DNA from: Gammaproteobacteria bacterium
GTDB lineage: Bacteria > Pseudomonadota > Gammaproteobacteria > Pseudomonadales > Azotimanducaceae_A
Length of the DNA: 11,315 nt
Reading direction: 5' to 3'
Assembly (NCBI GenBank): GCA_028819775.1
Contig: JAPPKV010000133.1
Span: 19,728 to 31,042 of the forward strand
This document shows, one piece after another, positions 1-7,878 of this stretch (position 1 is the stretch's first letter; the number at the start of each line of letters is the position of its first letter). Both the position numbers and the translations under genes were made by a program. The notes beneath the pieces are model-generated. The model did not search any database, had not been told where the DNA came from, and was given only the letters and a program-made list of their open reading frames with translations.

Positions 1-75
1 CCCCCCCCCCCCCCCCCGCGGGCCCCCCCCCACAAAAAAATCAAAATTGGGGGTGGGGCCCCCCAAACCGCCCCC
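1..75. other. Homopolymer-rich contig edge, probably low-quality sequence
   Basis: The first 17 bases are all C. They are followed by a run of ten C, a run of seven A, and blocks of G and C up to about position 75. This composition is unlike anything else in the window and looks like an unreliable read or contig end. It matters because the stop codon of the GT2 glycosyltransferase gene (complement of 41-43) lies inside it, so the C-terminal end of that protein should not be trusted. Confidence 0.7.
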
Positions 76-1057
76 GCCGGGGCGCGCGGTCGCCCGCGTC
101 GTACGTGCCCGTGTTCTGGCCGGCCTCCTGCACGGACGGGTAGCGCAGATACGCCATGCGCTTCTGCTCTTGCCGGCCTCTGCTCACGCTGTCCAGAACG
201 ACACCGCTCAAAAAGCTGCCGAGAGACGCCAGCCCAAGGGTGGCGCAGAGCACCGCCGTGGGCAGCCTGGGCACCAAGCCCGTCTCCAGGAACGTCAAAA
301 CGATGGGCACGGCCAAAACCACCGCGACCAGGCCGAGCACGACGGCCGCCGCAGTGAAGAACCGAAAAGGGTGGAACTCCTTGACCAGCAGACCGATGGT
401 CAGCAGGGCGCGCCGACCGTCCCGGAGCGTTCTGAGCTTGCTCTTTCCGCCTTCGGGACGCTCGACGTAGCGCGTTGGCATCTCGGCGCAAGGCAGCCGC
501 AGGTTGGCGCTGTGGGCAGAAAGCTCCGGTTCGATTTCGAACCGCCTCGACAAGGCCGGGAAGGACTTCACGAAGCGCCGGGACATGACCCGGTAGCCGG
601 AGCTGATGTCCGTGAAGACGGCGCCGAACATCCTGCGGACAAGCCAGCTCAACAGGGCGTTGCCCATCCTGTGTCCCCGACGGTACGCATCTTGGCCCTC
701 GGCCTCGACGCGGACGCCCACCACCATGTCCAGGTTTTCGGCGACCAGCCTGTCCACCATGGCGGGTGTGGCGGCGGCATCGTAGGTGCCGTCGCCGTCG
801 GCGAGCACGTACACGTCCGCCTCGACGTCGGCGAACATGCGGCGCACCACGTTGCCCTTGCCCGGAAGCGCCTCGGATCGCACCACGGCCCCTGCGTTGG
901 CGGCCCGTTCCGCCGTGGCGTCCGCCGAACCGTTGTCGTACACGTAGACCTGCGCCTCGGGCAACGCCCGCCGAAACGCCGAAACAACGCCGGCGATGGC
1001 GACCTCCTCGTCGAGACACGGCAGCAGCACGGCGATGCCCGGGCGGGAGGAACTCAT
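41..1057 (-). CDS. DPM-like GT2 glycosyltransferase with C-terminal membrane anchor
   Basis: A family 2 glycosyltransferase of the dolichol/polyprenyl-phosphate mannose synthase-like group, 338 aa as read. Such enzymes transfer a sugar from a nucleotide donor to a polyprenyl phosphate at the inner face of the membrane. Visible motifs are PCLDEE near residue 13, DNGSADAT at 41-48, GKGN at 66-69 and the DXD-type metal site DGD at 87-89. A GKSKLRTLRDG segment at 204-214 is followed by two hydrophobic helices at about 234-256 and 266-288. The ATG at 1057 overlaps the stop of the upstream membrane-protein gene by 4 bp (ATGA), which implies translational coupling; this start also sits directly before the family's usual N-terminal strand. 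Family members usually end soon after the second helix. Residues after about 305 look non-native, and the last ~12 derive from the poor-quality contig edge. The substrate is unknown. Confidence 0.88.
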   Translation of the reverse strand: MSSSRPGIAVLLPCLDEEVAIAGVVSAFRRALPEAQVYVYDNGSADATAERAANAGAVVRSEALPGKGNVVRRMFADVEADVYVLADGDGTYDAAATPAMVDRLVAENLDMVVGVRVEAEGQDAYRRGHRMGNALLSWLVRRMFGAVFTDISSGYRVMSRRFVKSFPALSRRFEIEPELSAHSANLRLPCAEMPTRYVERPEGGKSKLRTLRDGRRALLTIGLLVKEFHPFRFFTAAAVVLGLVAVVLAVPIVLTFLETGLVPRLPTAVLCATLGLASLGSFLSGVVLDSVSRGRQEQKRMAYLRYPSVQEAGQNTGTYDAGDRAPRRGRFGGPHPQF

Positions 1058-2529
1058 TGACGCGTCGCCCGGTTCCGGATCGTGGCGACGAGCTTGGCCG
1101 CGGGCAGTCGGAGCCGGTGCAGAACCCAGCCTGCGAGAAGTGCGCCTGCCGCAACCGCCAGCGGTGCCATGGCGTCCGCATAGCGGCCTACCATCACGCC
1201 GAACGTCCCCGAAAAGAGCAGATGCGTATGAACGGCGAGCGCACTGATGGCCGCAACCTCCAATCGACTGTCTGAACAGCTCCGGCCAAAACGCTGCCAC
1301 ACCGCCAGCGGCACGGCAACCAGGATGAGGAGAGCGGGAATACCCATCGCGAGGCGAAACGCAAAGCCCGACCAGGAACCGGGGGGTACGCCTAGCCGGA
1401 ACAATGGAACGCCCTCGAACAGGGGATTGGGTTCCGTTCCGTCGATGTAGGATTGGAACTCCTTGCGGGTAACGGGCGTGGCGAACGCCCACGACCACCG
1501 TCCGAGGTAGTGGGTGATCGCGTTGCCCACCCAGGCAACAGGCTCGGACAGCATGGCCGGGCGCCCTATCTGTGCCAAGAGGCGGTACTCTCCTACGCCG
1601 CGTTGGCGGGCCAGACCCCTCACCAGCGGCGAGAACGCCTCTCCATACGTCCGGTGTTGGGCCGTCACTTCGAATGCTCGCAACAACGAGGAGCGAGCGA
1701 ACAGGCTGGGCGCGTTGGCGGTGAGGGCGCGGGCCGGGGCCATGACCTCGCGCCCCACCGCGACGATGGCGGCGAGTTCCGGGTCGGCTATGCGCGGCTG
1801 CGGCTCGATGACGAGCGCCTTCGCGAACAGGTGCCTGTCGGCGAGATTGGGGCGGGCACCGGAGTCGTGGTGTGCGTGCCAGACCATGCTTTCACCGATC
1901 AGGCAGAGCGCGACGGGGACCGCGACGGCGGCGACCATCACGAGCCGCTGTCCTCGCCAGCGTCGCCACATGAGCCAGAAGAGGAGGGGCCAGACCACCA
2001 GCAGGCTCAAGCCCGCCGGGCGAACCGCGATCGCCAGGCCGCAGGCGAGCGCCGAGACCGCGGCCCATCGCCACGACGCGCGATGGCACGCGAGGGCGAT
2101 GCTTCCCGTCATGAGGGAAAGCAGCGAGATGAAGATGGACTCGGTAAGGATGTAGCCGTGCAGGTCGACGATGCGTGGGTAGAGCACGAGCGCCATCACC
2201 GCGGCGAGTGAGAAGAAGAGGGACCCGGAGGCGCGGTGGAGGCCCCAGCCGAGGAAGGCGAATGCCCCGGCGGCGATGACCAGTTGGACTTTGGGAGCGG
2301 CGTCAGCCGAGCCGAACAGGGCGTCGACCGCCCAGAGAAAAAGGGGGTAGCCGGCGGTGCGGTGCGCACTGAACTGGAGGTATCCGTGGCTGTCGGGGGC
2401 GAGGATCACCGGCTGCGACCAGTGCAGTGCGACGTAGCCGAGCACGAGCAGCCCGACCAGCCAGGGGAAGTGGGTTTCCAAACGCCGGTGTCCTAGCGCC
2501 GCGAGGTGTCCGACACCGCGTGGAACCAT
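1054..2529 (-). CDS. GT-C type multi-spanning membrane glycosyltransferase, ArnT/PMT-like
   Basis: A 491-aa integral membrane protein with about ten hydrophobic segments (about 22-37, 82-96, 103-120, 128-147, 155-168, 172-187, 196-213, 393-411, 424-440, 453-470). A large soluble loop spans about 215-390. After the first helix comes APDSHGYLQF with Asp46, then HRTAGYPLFLW at 56-66; TESIF follows at 129-133. An Asp in the first external loop and an R-x-x-GYP motif are typical of lipid-phosphate-sugar-dependent GT-C enzymes (GT39/GT83-like). I infer that it transfers a sugar from a polyprenyl-phosphate donor on the outer face, possibly the donor made by the downstream GT2 enzyme. The ATG start at 2529 has GGTGA five bases upstream, and that site contains the stop of the preceding GT4 gene, 5 bp away. 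Acceptor and sugar are unknown, and the exact GT family is uncertain. Confidence 0.78.
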   Translation of the reverse strand: MVPRGVGHLAALGHRRLETHFPWLVGLLVLGYVALHWSQPVILAPDSHGYLQFSAHRTAGYPLFLWAVDALFGSADAAPKVQLVIAAGAFAFLGWGLHRASGSLFFSLAAVMALVLYPRIVDLHGYILTESIFISLLSLMTGSIALACHRASWRWAAVSALACGLAIAVRPAGLSLLVVWPLLFWLMWRRWRGQRLVMVAAVAVPVALCLIGESMVWHAHHDSGARPNLADRHLFAKALVIEPQPRIADPELAAIVAVGREVMAPARALTANAPSLFARSSLLRAFEVTAQHRTYGEAFSPLVRGLARQRGVGEYRLLAQIGRPAMLSEPVAWVGNAITHYLGRWSWAFATPVTRKEFQSYIDGTEPNPLFEGVPLFRLGVPPGSWSGFAFRLAMGIPALLILVAVPLAVWQRFGRSCSDSRLEVAAISALAVHTHLLFSGTFGVMVGRYADAMAPLAVAAGALLAGWVLHRLRLPAAKLVATIRNRATRQ

Positions 2530-2534
2530 CGGCT

Positions 2535-3641
2535 TCACCGGTCGAGTACGGCGGCGATGGCAGCCTCGTAGCCGCTGATCGACGACTCTGACGAGAAGTC
2601 GTTCGCCCGACCAATCAACTCGCCCGGTGGCAACGGGTTGTCCATCGCCTCGGAGATTGCCGCCGCAAGAGCGGTGTGATCGCCCACGGGCGTCAAGGCA
2701 CCCCATGCACCGCCGCCAAGGATCTCCCTGGTGCCGCCAGGGCAGTCGGTACTCACGACGGTCGTGCCGCAGGCCATGGCCTGAACGAGGGCGTTCGGGG
2801 AGCCTTCGAAGAGGGACGACATGACGAACACGCGAGCCCGGGCCATCCAGGCGAAAGGATTGCGCTGGAAACCCGGCAGGTCGACCCTGCCGGCGATTCC
2901 CAACTCGCGCGCCAACGCCCGGAGGCGGTCCCGTTCCACGCCCTCGCCGATGATCACGAGCCGAACCATCCGCTCGCCGGCGACCGAGGCGAATGCCCTG
3001 ATGAGGGTCGCATGGTCCTTGACCGGACTCAGCCTGCCGGCAGCGAGCACGACCGGCATCTGTCCGTCCTGAAACCAAGAATGATCCACGGGCTCGGCCG
3101 CCCGCGCGGCAAGGTCAGGCCCGACGACGGGATTGCGGATGACGCGCACACGGGGCGCGATGCGGGGCGCGATGCGCTTCAAGTCCTCTGCCACGGCGCA
3201 CGAGTTCGTCAACACGGCATCCGCGAACCGCCATAATGCCCGTTCGAGGGACAGGGCAATCCGTCCCCGAAAACGGCGGGTCGCGTAGTCCATAGAGAAA
3301 TGGGACGCTTGCCGTACGATGACCGCAACGGAAAACCGTAGCAGGACACTGGCCAGCAGGGCCGCGACATTGCAGGTAGGCAGCGTGGACAGCAGCAAGC
3401 TCGGCCGCCGGCGCCGCAGGTAGTTCGTTAGCGCGGTCAGCGTCGCAGGTAGCCCGCGGGTGTTCAAACCGACCACGCGCACGGACTCGGGCACATCCGC
3501 CAAGTAGGGGCCGGTCAACCGCATCAACACGAGGTCGACGACGAACCCGCGCCGCGCGAGGCCCCGGCCGATGTCCAGCATCGCCCGCTCGGCACCCCCT
3601 CCTTCCAGGCTTCCGACGAAGAGTGCGATCTCTTTCTTCAC
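2535..3641 (-). CDS. GT4 family glycosyltransferase, tandem copy 1
   Basis: A retaining GT-B fold glycosyltransferase of family GT4, 368 aa, cytoplasmic and probably membrane-associated. It begins with KKEIALFVGSLEGGGAER, whose glycine-rich GGGAER is at 14-19. The donor-site Arg/Lys pair lies in AGRLSPVKDH (R213, K218), followed by IGEGVERDRL at 231-240. The terminal motif EGSPNALVQAMACG starts at Glu279. The second Glu of the classical EX7E motif is Gln287, as in some LPS-type GT4 enzymes. The chosen start is GTG 3641, preceded by AGAAGG seven bases upstream, and it matches the start and length of the upstream paralogue. It sits 35 bp after that paralogue's stop and 5 bp before the membrane GT-C gene. 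It probably adds one sugar to a lipid-linked surface glycan. Donor and acceptor cannot be read. Confidence 0.93.
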   Translation of the reverse strand: MKKEIALFVGSLEGGGAERAMLDIGRGLARRGFVVDLVLMRLTGPYLADVPESVRVVGLNTRGLPATLTALTNYLRRRRPSLLLSTLPTCNVAALLASVLLRFSVAVIVRQASHFSMDYATRRFRGRIALSLERALWRFADAVLTNSCAVAEDLKRIAPRIAPRVRVIRNPVVGPDLAARAAEPVDHSWFQDGQMPVVLAAGRLSPVKDHATLIRAFASVAGERMVRLVIIGEGVERDRLRALARELGIAGRVDLPGFQRNPFAWMARARVFVMSSLFEGSPNALVQAMACGTTVVSTDCPGGTREILGGGAWGALTPVGDHTALAAAISEAMDNPLPPGELIGRANDFSSESSISGYEAAIAAVLDR

Positions 3642-3648
3642 GCCGGAA

Positions 3649-3654
3649 CCTTCT
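3649..3654 (-). promoter_or_regulatory. Shine-Dalgarno AGAAGG of GT4 copy 1
   Basis: On the minus strand AGAAGG lies seven bases before the GTG at 3641. It decides the start against a GTG at 3680 that would give a 13-residue extension absent from the paralogue. The equivalent GTG in the paralogue also has its own ribosome site. Confidence 0.6.
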
Positions 3655-3676
3655 ATGCTCTGCTGCTCCGGCGTTG

Positions 3677-4783
3677 TCACCGGTTTAGGACCGCGGCGAT
3701 CGTATCCTCGTAGGCGCTGATCGACGACTTGGCCGCGAAGTCGCTCGCCCGGCATTTCAACTCGCCTGGTGGCGTCGGGTTGTCCATCGCGTCCGAGATG
3801 GCCCCCGCAAGCGCCGCGTGATCGCCCACAGGCGTCAGCGTGCCCCAAGCACCGTTGCCGAGTATCTCCCTCGAGCCGCCGGGGCTGTCCGTACTCACCA
3901 CGGTCGTGCCACACGCCATGGCTTGAACGAGCACGTTCGGGGCACCTTCGACGACGGAGGACAGGACGAAGACGCTGGCCCGGGACATCCATGCAAAGGG
4001 ATTGCGCTGGAAACCCGGCAACTGCACCTTGCTCGTGATTCCCAGACCTCCGGCCAAAGTGAGGAGTCGATCCCGTTCCGGACCCTCGCCGATGATGACC
4101 AACCGCGCCGTGCGCTCACTCGCGACCAAGGCGAACGCCTTGAGCAGGGTCGCATGGTCCTTGTTCGGATGAAGCCTTCCAGCGGCGAGCACCACCGGCG
4201 CCTGGCCGTCGCGGAACCAAGGGTGGTCCACCGGCTCGGCAGCACGGGCCGGGAGGTCCGGCCAGACCACGGGATTGGAGATCACGCGAACGCGTGGCGA
4301 AATCCAGGGGACGATTCGTTTCAAGTCGACCGCCACGGCGTTGGAGTTTGTCACCACGGCATCTGCGAACCGCCATAACACCCGTTCCATGGTGAGGTGC
4401 ATCCGACCACGACGATCGCTGGTCTTATAGTCCATGGAGAAATGGGCCGCTAGCCGAACAATGACCGGTAGGCTCCGTCGGAGCTGGATACGGGCCAGCA
4501 GTGCTAGGGCATTGCAGATAGACAGGGTCGACAACAGCACGCTCGGCCGCTGGCGTCGTAGGTAGTTGATCAACGCGGAATGAGTCGCTAGTAGACCACG
4601 CGTGTTCAGAGCGACCACGCGCACGGACTCGGGCACATCCGCCAAGTAAATGCCGGAAGACTGCAGCAACACCAGATCGACGACAAAACCGCGCTGAGCG
4701 AGCCCCCGGCCGATGTCCAACATCGTCCGCTCGGCACCTCCGCCGCCCATGCTTCCCACGAAGAGTGCGATTTTCTGCTTCAC
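3677..4783 (-). CDS. GT4 family glycosyltransferase, tandem copy 2, first gene of the minus operon
   Basis: A second GT4 enzyme of 368 aa, exactly the length of its downstream neighbour. An ungapped alignment by hand leaves 93 differences, so about 75 % identity. It carries GGGGAER at 13-19, AGRLHPNKDH with R213/K218, IGEGPERDRL at 231-240 and EGAPNVLVQAMACG with Glu279 and Gln287, the same Gln for the second Glu of EX7E. Differences cluster at about 42-45, 67-70, 92-100, 112-135 and 241-249, while the donor-site half is nearly unchanged. This fits paralogues that keep one donor class but may differ in acceptor. GTG 4783 is supported by a strong AGAGGAG six bases upstream. The gene opens the minus-strand operon from the divergent promoter region. 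It is presumably a sequential glycan-chain enzyme; the substrate is unknown. Confidence 0.93.
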   Translation of the reverse strand: MKQKIALFVGSMGGGGAERTMLDIGRGLAQRGFVVDLVLLQSSGIYLADVPESVRVVALNTRGLLATHSALINYLRRQRPSVLLSTLSICNALALLARIQLRRSLPVIVRLAAHFSMDYKTSDRRGRMHLTMERVLWRFADAVVTNSNAVAVDLKRIVPWISPRVRVISNPVVWPDLPARAAEPVDHPWFRDGQAPVVLAAGRLHPNKDHATLLKAFALVASERTARLVIIGEGPERDRLLTLAGGLGITSKVQLPGFQRNPFAWMSRASVFVLSSVVEGAPNVLVQAMACGTTVVSTDSPGGSREILGNGAWGTLTPVGDHAALAGAISDAMDNPTPPGELKCRASDFAAKSSISAYEDTIAAVLNR

Positions 4784-4789
4784 GCCTGA

Positions 4790-4796
4790 CTCCTCT
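4790..4796 (-). promoter_or_regulatory. Strong Shine-Dalgarno AGAGGAG of GT4 copy 2
   Basis: AGAGGAG on the minus strand lies six bases before GTG 4783. It argues for this GTG rather than the TTG at 4819, which would add 12 residues with no ribosome site of its own. Confidence 0.75.
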
Positions 4797-4830
4797 AGCG
4801 TGTGTTGTCCCGAGCGCAAGCCAGCGGATC

Positions 4831-4846
4831 AGTATAGTCAGACTAC
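4831..4846. promoter_or_regulatory. Divergent promoter region with candidate -10 boxes and an 11-bp palindrome
   Basis: The 105-bp gap between the two divergent operons holds the only clear AT-rich spot in this part of the window. TATAGT (4833-4838) reads as a -10 box for the plus operon. TATACT (4831-4836 read on the minus strand) reads as one for the minus operon. They overlap the inverted repeat TAGTC-A-GACTA at 4835-4845. No convincing -35 hexamer is present at 16-18 bp on either side, so this is a suggestion only. Overlapping divergent -10 boxes with a palindrome could let a single regulator control both operons. Confidence 0.28.
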
Positions 4847-4888
4847 GGCGTGTCGTATGATGGTGGGCAGTTGGAAGCCAGGGAACGT

Positions 4889-6388
4889 ATGAGCTCGCAG
4901 CGCGCGAATCACCAACACCGTTACGACTCTGCGCCCGCCATACGGCGGACACCGACCGCTGGCTATCCGGCATTCCCCTATCTGCCGCCCCAACGTTACC
5001 CCGAGTTCGGTACGCACGGTCCAACCGATCCGAGCAACCAGGTCTACGCCGCCGTCCGGAGGGTCCTTGAAGATATCGGGCTGGACCAGCCCAATATCGG
5101 CAAACCCACGTGGAATCCCCTCAAGGGCCATTTGCAGCCCGGTCAGCGCGCGGTGATCAAGCCGAACTGGGTCATGCATGTGAACCCGTCCGGATCCGAA
5201 GAGGCTCTGATCACACATACGTCGGTGATCCGGGTGCTGATCGACTATGTCCTGCTCGCCCTGGACGGTCGCGGCCGGGTGGACATCGCCGACGCGCCGC
5301 TGCAGGGCTGCGATTTCGCCGCGATCAAACGCATGACGAGGATCGACGAGTTGCTGGATTTGTACCGTGCCGAAGCGCCCCACGTGTCGTTCCAGGTACT
5401 GGATCTCAGGAAGACGACGCTCGAGGGATGGCGGGTAGACGGGAGTACCCACCAGCAGGCGCAGCAGCAGGGGGATCCCCGAGGGTACACGTTGGTCGAT
5501 CTAGGACGGGACAGCCTGCTCGCCGACATCGACGACCGGGCCGCGCGGTTTCGCGTAACGATGTACGACCACCGGCTCATGCGCCAACACCACGCCGGAG
5601 ACCGGCACGAGTACCTGCTCGCCAACTCCGTGCTGGACGCGGATCTGGTGATCAACGTCCCGAAACTGAAGACGCACTTGAAGGCAGGCCTCACTGCGGC
5701 GCTGAAGAACCTGATCGGGATCAACGGGCACAAGGAGTATCTGCCTCATCACACCAACGGCTGCCCCGCCACCGGCGGCGACCAGTATCCGCACTTGAGC
5801 TACGTCAAGCCCGTGCGAAGCTGGGTGGACGACCGCTATTGGCGCCTCACGGCGCAAGACCTTCCGTCGCGCCAGTTCCGAAGCGCGCTGGGGGCCGCCG
5901 GTCGCGCACTTCGCAGATCTTCTCGAATTCTCGACAGGGACAATCTGATGGACGGCGGCTGGTCCGGCAACGACACGATTCCGAGAACGACGCTGGATAT
6001 CAACAACGCGCTCTACTTCCTGCCAACGACCGGCAACCGCCAACGCCTGTCCTCCGAACCGCTGCGCACGGCGCTCCACATCGTCGACGGCGTCGTCGCC
6101 GGAGAGGGCCTCGGCCCCCTGCACCCGAGTCCCAAAGCGGCGAGTTTGGTCATGGGCGGCTGGAACCCGCTGACGGTCGACCTCTGCGCGGGCCGCCTCA
6201 TCGGACTGGATGCTGAAAAGGTACGCCTGCTTCGCTACGGCATGGCACACCCGAGGAGCATGCTCGGATTGGTTTCGCCGAAGGTTGCCGACCTCGAACT
6301 GATCAGGGACGGCGACAGGATGCCGCTCGCGGACCTCGAATCGCTGGGGTTCGCCTTGCCCGAGACCTGGCTCGATGCCGTTGCCTGA
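4889..6388 (+). CDS. DUF362 domain protein without ferredoxin domain
   Basis: A 499-aa soluble protein of the DUF362 family, whose biochemical function is largely unknown. Family landmarks are VIKPNWV (89-95), THTSVIR (109-115), VDIADAP (131-137), INVPKLKTH (255-263), ALKNLIGI (271-278) and DGVVAGEGLGPLHPSPK (400-416). Many DUF362 proteins end in a 4Fe-4S ferredoxin domain, but no CxxCxxC cluster is present here. The N-terminal ~35 residues are low in hydrophobicity and Pro/Tyr-rich, with no signal peptide. ATG 4889 was chosen because AGGGA lies four bases before it; the GTG at 4850 lacks a ribosome site. It is the first gene of the plus operon and overlaps the adenylating enzyme by 14 bp, so the two are probably co-translated. 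DUF362 genes recur next to PaaK/CapK-like genes in polysaccharide-type loci as far as I recall, so a role in glycan or lipid tailoring is inferred. Confidence 0.9.
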   Translation: MSSQRANHQHRYDSAPAIRRTPTAGYPAFPYLPPQRYPEFGTHGPTDPSNQVYAAVRRVLEDIGLDQPNIGKPTWNPLKGHLQPGQRAVIKPNWVMHVNPSGSEEALITHTSVIRVLIDYVLLALDGRGRVDIADAPLQGCDFAAIKRMTRIDELLDLYRAEAPHVSFQVLDLRKTTLEGWRVDGSTHQQAQQQGDPRGYTLVDLGRDSLLADIDDRAARFRVTMYDHRLMRQHHAGDRHEYLLANSVLDADLVINVPKLKTHLKAGLTAALKNLIGINGHKEYLPHHTNGCPATGGDQYPHLSYVKPVRSWVDDRYWRLTAQDLPSRQFRSALGAAGRALRRSSRILDRDNLMDGGWSGNDTIPRTTLDINNALYFLPTTGNRQRLSSEPLRTALHIVDGVVAGEGLGPLHPSPKAASLVMGGWNPLTVDLCAGRLIGLDAEKVRLLRYGMAHPRSMLGLVSPKVADLELIRDGDRMPLADLESLGFALPETWLDAVA

Positions 6389-7847
6389 TCGCTTGCGCCT
6401 CCGGCGCCTGCTGTCGCGCAAGCTCAAGGTCCTACTACCCCGCAAACTACGTTTCCGGACCTACGTTCTGCGCCATCCCGGCTCGTACGGCGACTACTAT
6501 GGTCTGATCAAGCGCATGTCGACGGCCGACCCCGCCGCCATGTCCGCATCGTTGTTGACCGATCTCCTCACCTCGGTCTGCGACGCCAACGAATATTATC
6601 GGGGCGCGTTTTCCGGGCACCTCCCAAGCAACTGGCGAGATCTTCCCGTCGAGGGGATTCTTAACAAGCTACCTACTCTGACGAAGCAGCACCTGCGCGA
6701 CCACTTTGCGGCGTTGCACACCGCTGGGGAGTTTCCCGACACGTACAGGAACACGTCTGGCGGCTCCACCGGGCAACCCGTCGTGCTTACCCAGGACACG
6801 AACTACTCGAGCTGGTCCAACGCCGCGCAAGGCTACTATTTCCGGGAGTTCCTCGGCGTCGATATGAACGATGTCAAGAACATCTGGCTATGGGGAAGCG
6901 AACGCGACCTCCCACGTCGCAGGGATGGACTTGCAGGTAACCGCCACCCTGAAGTTTTTTGGCGCAACCAGACGCTCCTGAACACGTTCCACGCGACGAC
7001 GGATGAACGGTGGCTCGACTACATCGACTTCATCGCGCGGCATCGCCCCTACTACGTGGCCGGCTACGCAGGTTCGCTGTACCAGATGGCGAAGGTTGCG
7101 CGCAGACACAATGTCCGCCTTTACCGTCCCAAGTTCGTGTATTCGGCTGCCGAGACGCTCCGGGACTTCATGCGCGAAGAGATCGAGGCTCAGTTCAACG
7201 CCCGGGTGTTCGACTACTACGGTTCGCGGGAAGTCGGCGCGATCGCGGGCGAATGTCGATCTGGCCGCCGCCACGTCTTCACCATGAACAACGTCGTCGA
7301 AGTCGTCCCTGACCCGACCGGGTCGGGGAATGCGACTCCGACGCAGGTTTCCTCCGACCCCGCACCGCCGACGATGCACCAAGACGGGGAGCCGCCGCCG
7401 GAGGGCCGAATCCTAGTCACTAACCTACACAACCGGGCTTTTCCACTGATCCGCTTCGAAATCGGCGACACCGGCGCCATGGACGCGGACCCCGCCACTT
7501 GCCCGTGTGGATCGCGGCTGCCCATACTCGACAAGCTGACGGGACGCGTGTCGGACCACTTTGTGCGGCGAAACGGGGCGCTCGTCCACGGCGAGTACTT
7601 CACGCACCTGTTCTATTTCCGCCCGTGGGTGGAGACGTTCCGGGTGGATCAACTGGCATACGATCAGATCCGCGTGCGGGTCGCGCGATCCGGCCCCGTG
7701 GACGAAGATGACGTTGCGGAGATCACCTCCAAGATCCGTGCGGCGATGGACGACGGGTGCAACGTCGAGTGGGACTACGTCGATCAGATCGAGACATCAC
7801 CGCAAGGCAAGCACCTTTACACGCGTTCCTACGTCCAACCCGGGTAG
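6375..7847 (+). CDS. PaaK/CapK-like adenylate-forming enzyme
   Basis: A 490-aa member of the ANL superfamily, phenylacetate-CoA ligase (PaaK)/CapK branch. These enzymes activate a carboxylic acid as an acyl-AMP; CapK-type relatives occur in capsule loci with unknown substrates. Motifs in order: ATP-binding loop NTSGGSTGQP (126-135), YYGSREVG (281-288), RFEIGDTG (360-367, Asp binding the ribose) and CPCGSRLP followed by TGRVSDHF (389-396), the hinge to the small C-terminal domain. Residues about 311-344 form a Pro/Ser/Thr-rich insert between core strands. The N-terminus is strongly basic (about 6-28), perhaps a membrane or nucleic-acid contact. ATG 6375 overlaps the DUF362 gene by 14 bp. Whether it makes a CoA thioester or transfers the acyl group elsewhere cannot be told. 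No acyl-carrier protein gene lies in the window. Confidence 0.9.
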   Translation: MPLPDRLRLRRLLSRKLKVLLPRKLRFRTYVLRHPGSYGDYYGLIKRMSTADPAAMSASLLTDLLTSVCDANEYYRGAFSGHLPSNWRDLPVEGILNKLPTLTKQHLRDHFAALHTAGEFPDTYRNTSGGSTGQPVVLTQDTNYSSWSNAAQGYYFREFLGVDMNDVKNIWLWGSERDLPRRRDGLAGNRHPEVFWRNQTLLNTFHATTDERWLDYIDFIARHRPYYVAGYAGSLYQMAKVARRHNVRLYRPKFVYSAAETLRDFMREEIEAQFNARVFDYYGSREVGAIAGECRSGRRHVFTMNNVVEVVPDPTGSGNATPTQVSSDPAPPTMHQDGEPPPEGRILVTNLHNRAFPLIRFEIGDTGAMDADPATCPCGSRLPILDKLTGRVSDHFVRRNGALVHGEYFTHLFYFRPWVETFRVDQLAYDQIRVRVARSGPVDEDDVAEITSKIRAAMDDGCNVEWDYVDQIETSPQGKHLYTRSYVQPG

Positions 7848-7878
7848 GCGGGCCGATGTTGCCGTTGGAGAACGCGAA

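Noticed and set aside
47..1275. Long plus-strand open frames over the GT2 and GT-C genes
   Set aside because: They are His/Arg/Gly/Pro-rich with no domain and lie opposite well-supported genes, so they are high-GC shadows.
2535..2538. GTG start overlapping the GT4 stop as GTGA, for the GT-C gene (and the same at 3677-3680 for GT4 copy 1)
   Set aside because: Both GT4 paralogues end in CGGTGA, so the overlap is inherited from the duplication. The downstream starts have better ribosome sites.
2530..3078. N-terminal extension of the GT-C membrane protein to 3078
   Set aside because: The extra ~183 residues are Arg/Gly-rich and run across the GT4 gene in another frame. The protein-like part begins at ATG 2529.
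4784..4819. TTG 4819 as start of GT4 copy 2
   Set aside because: It would add 12 residues including the region of the strong AGAGGAG site, and the paralogue supports GTG 4783.
4850..4888. GTG 4850 as start of the DUF362 gene
   Set aside because: No ribosome site precedes it and it would run close to the candidate promoter. ATG 4889 has AGGGA four bases upstream.
4838..6445. Minus-strand open frames opposite the DUF362 gene
   Set aside because: They have no recognisable domain and unnatural composition, and are mirror shadows of a clear gene.
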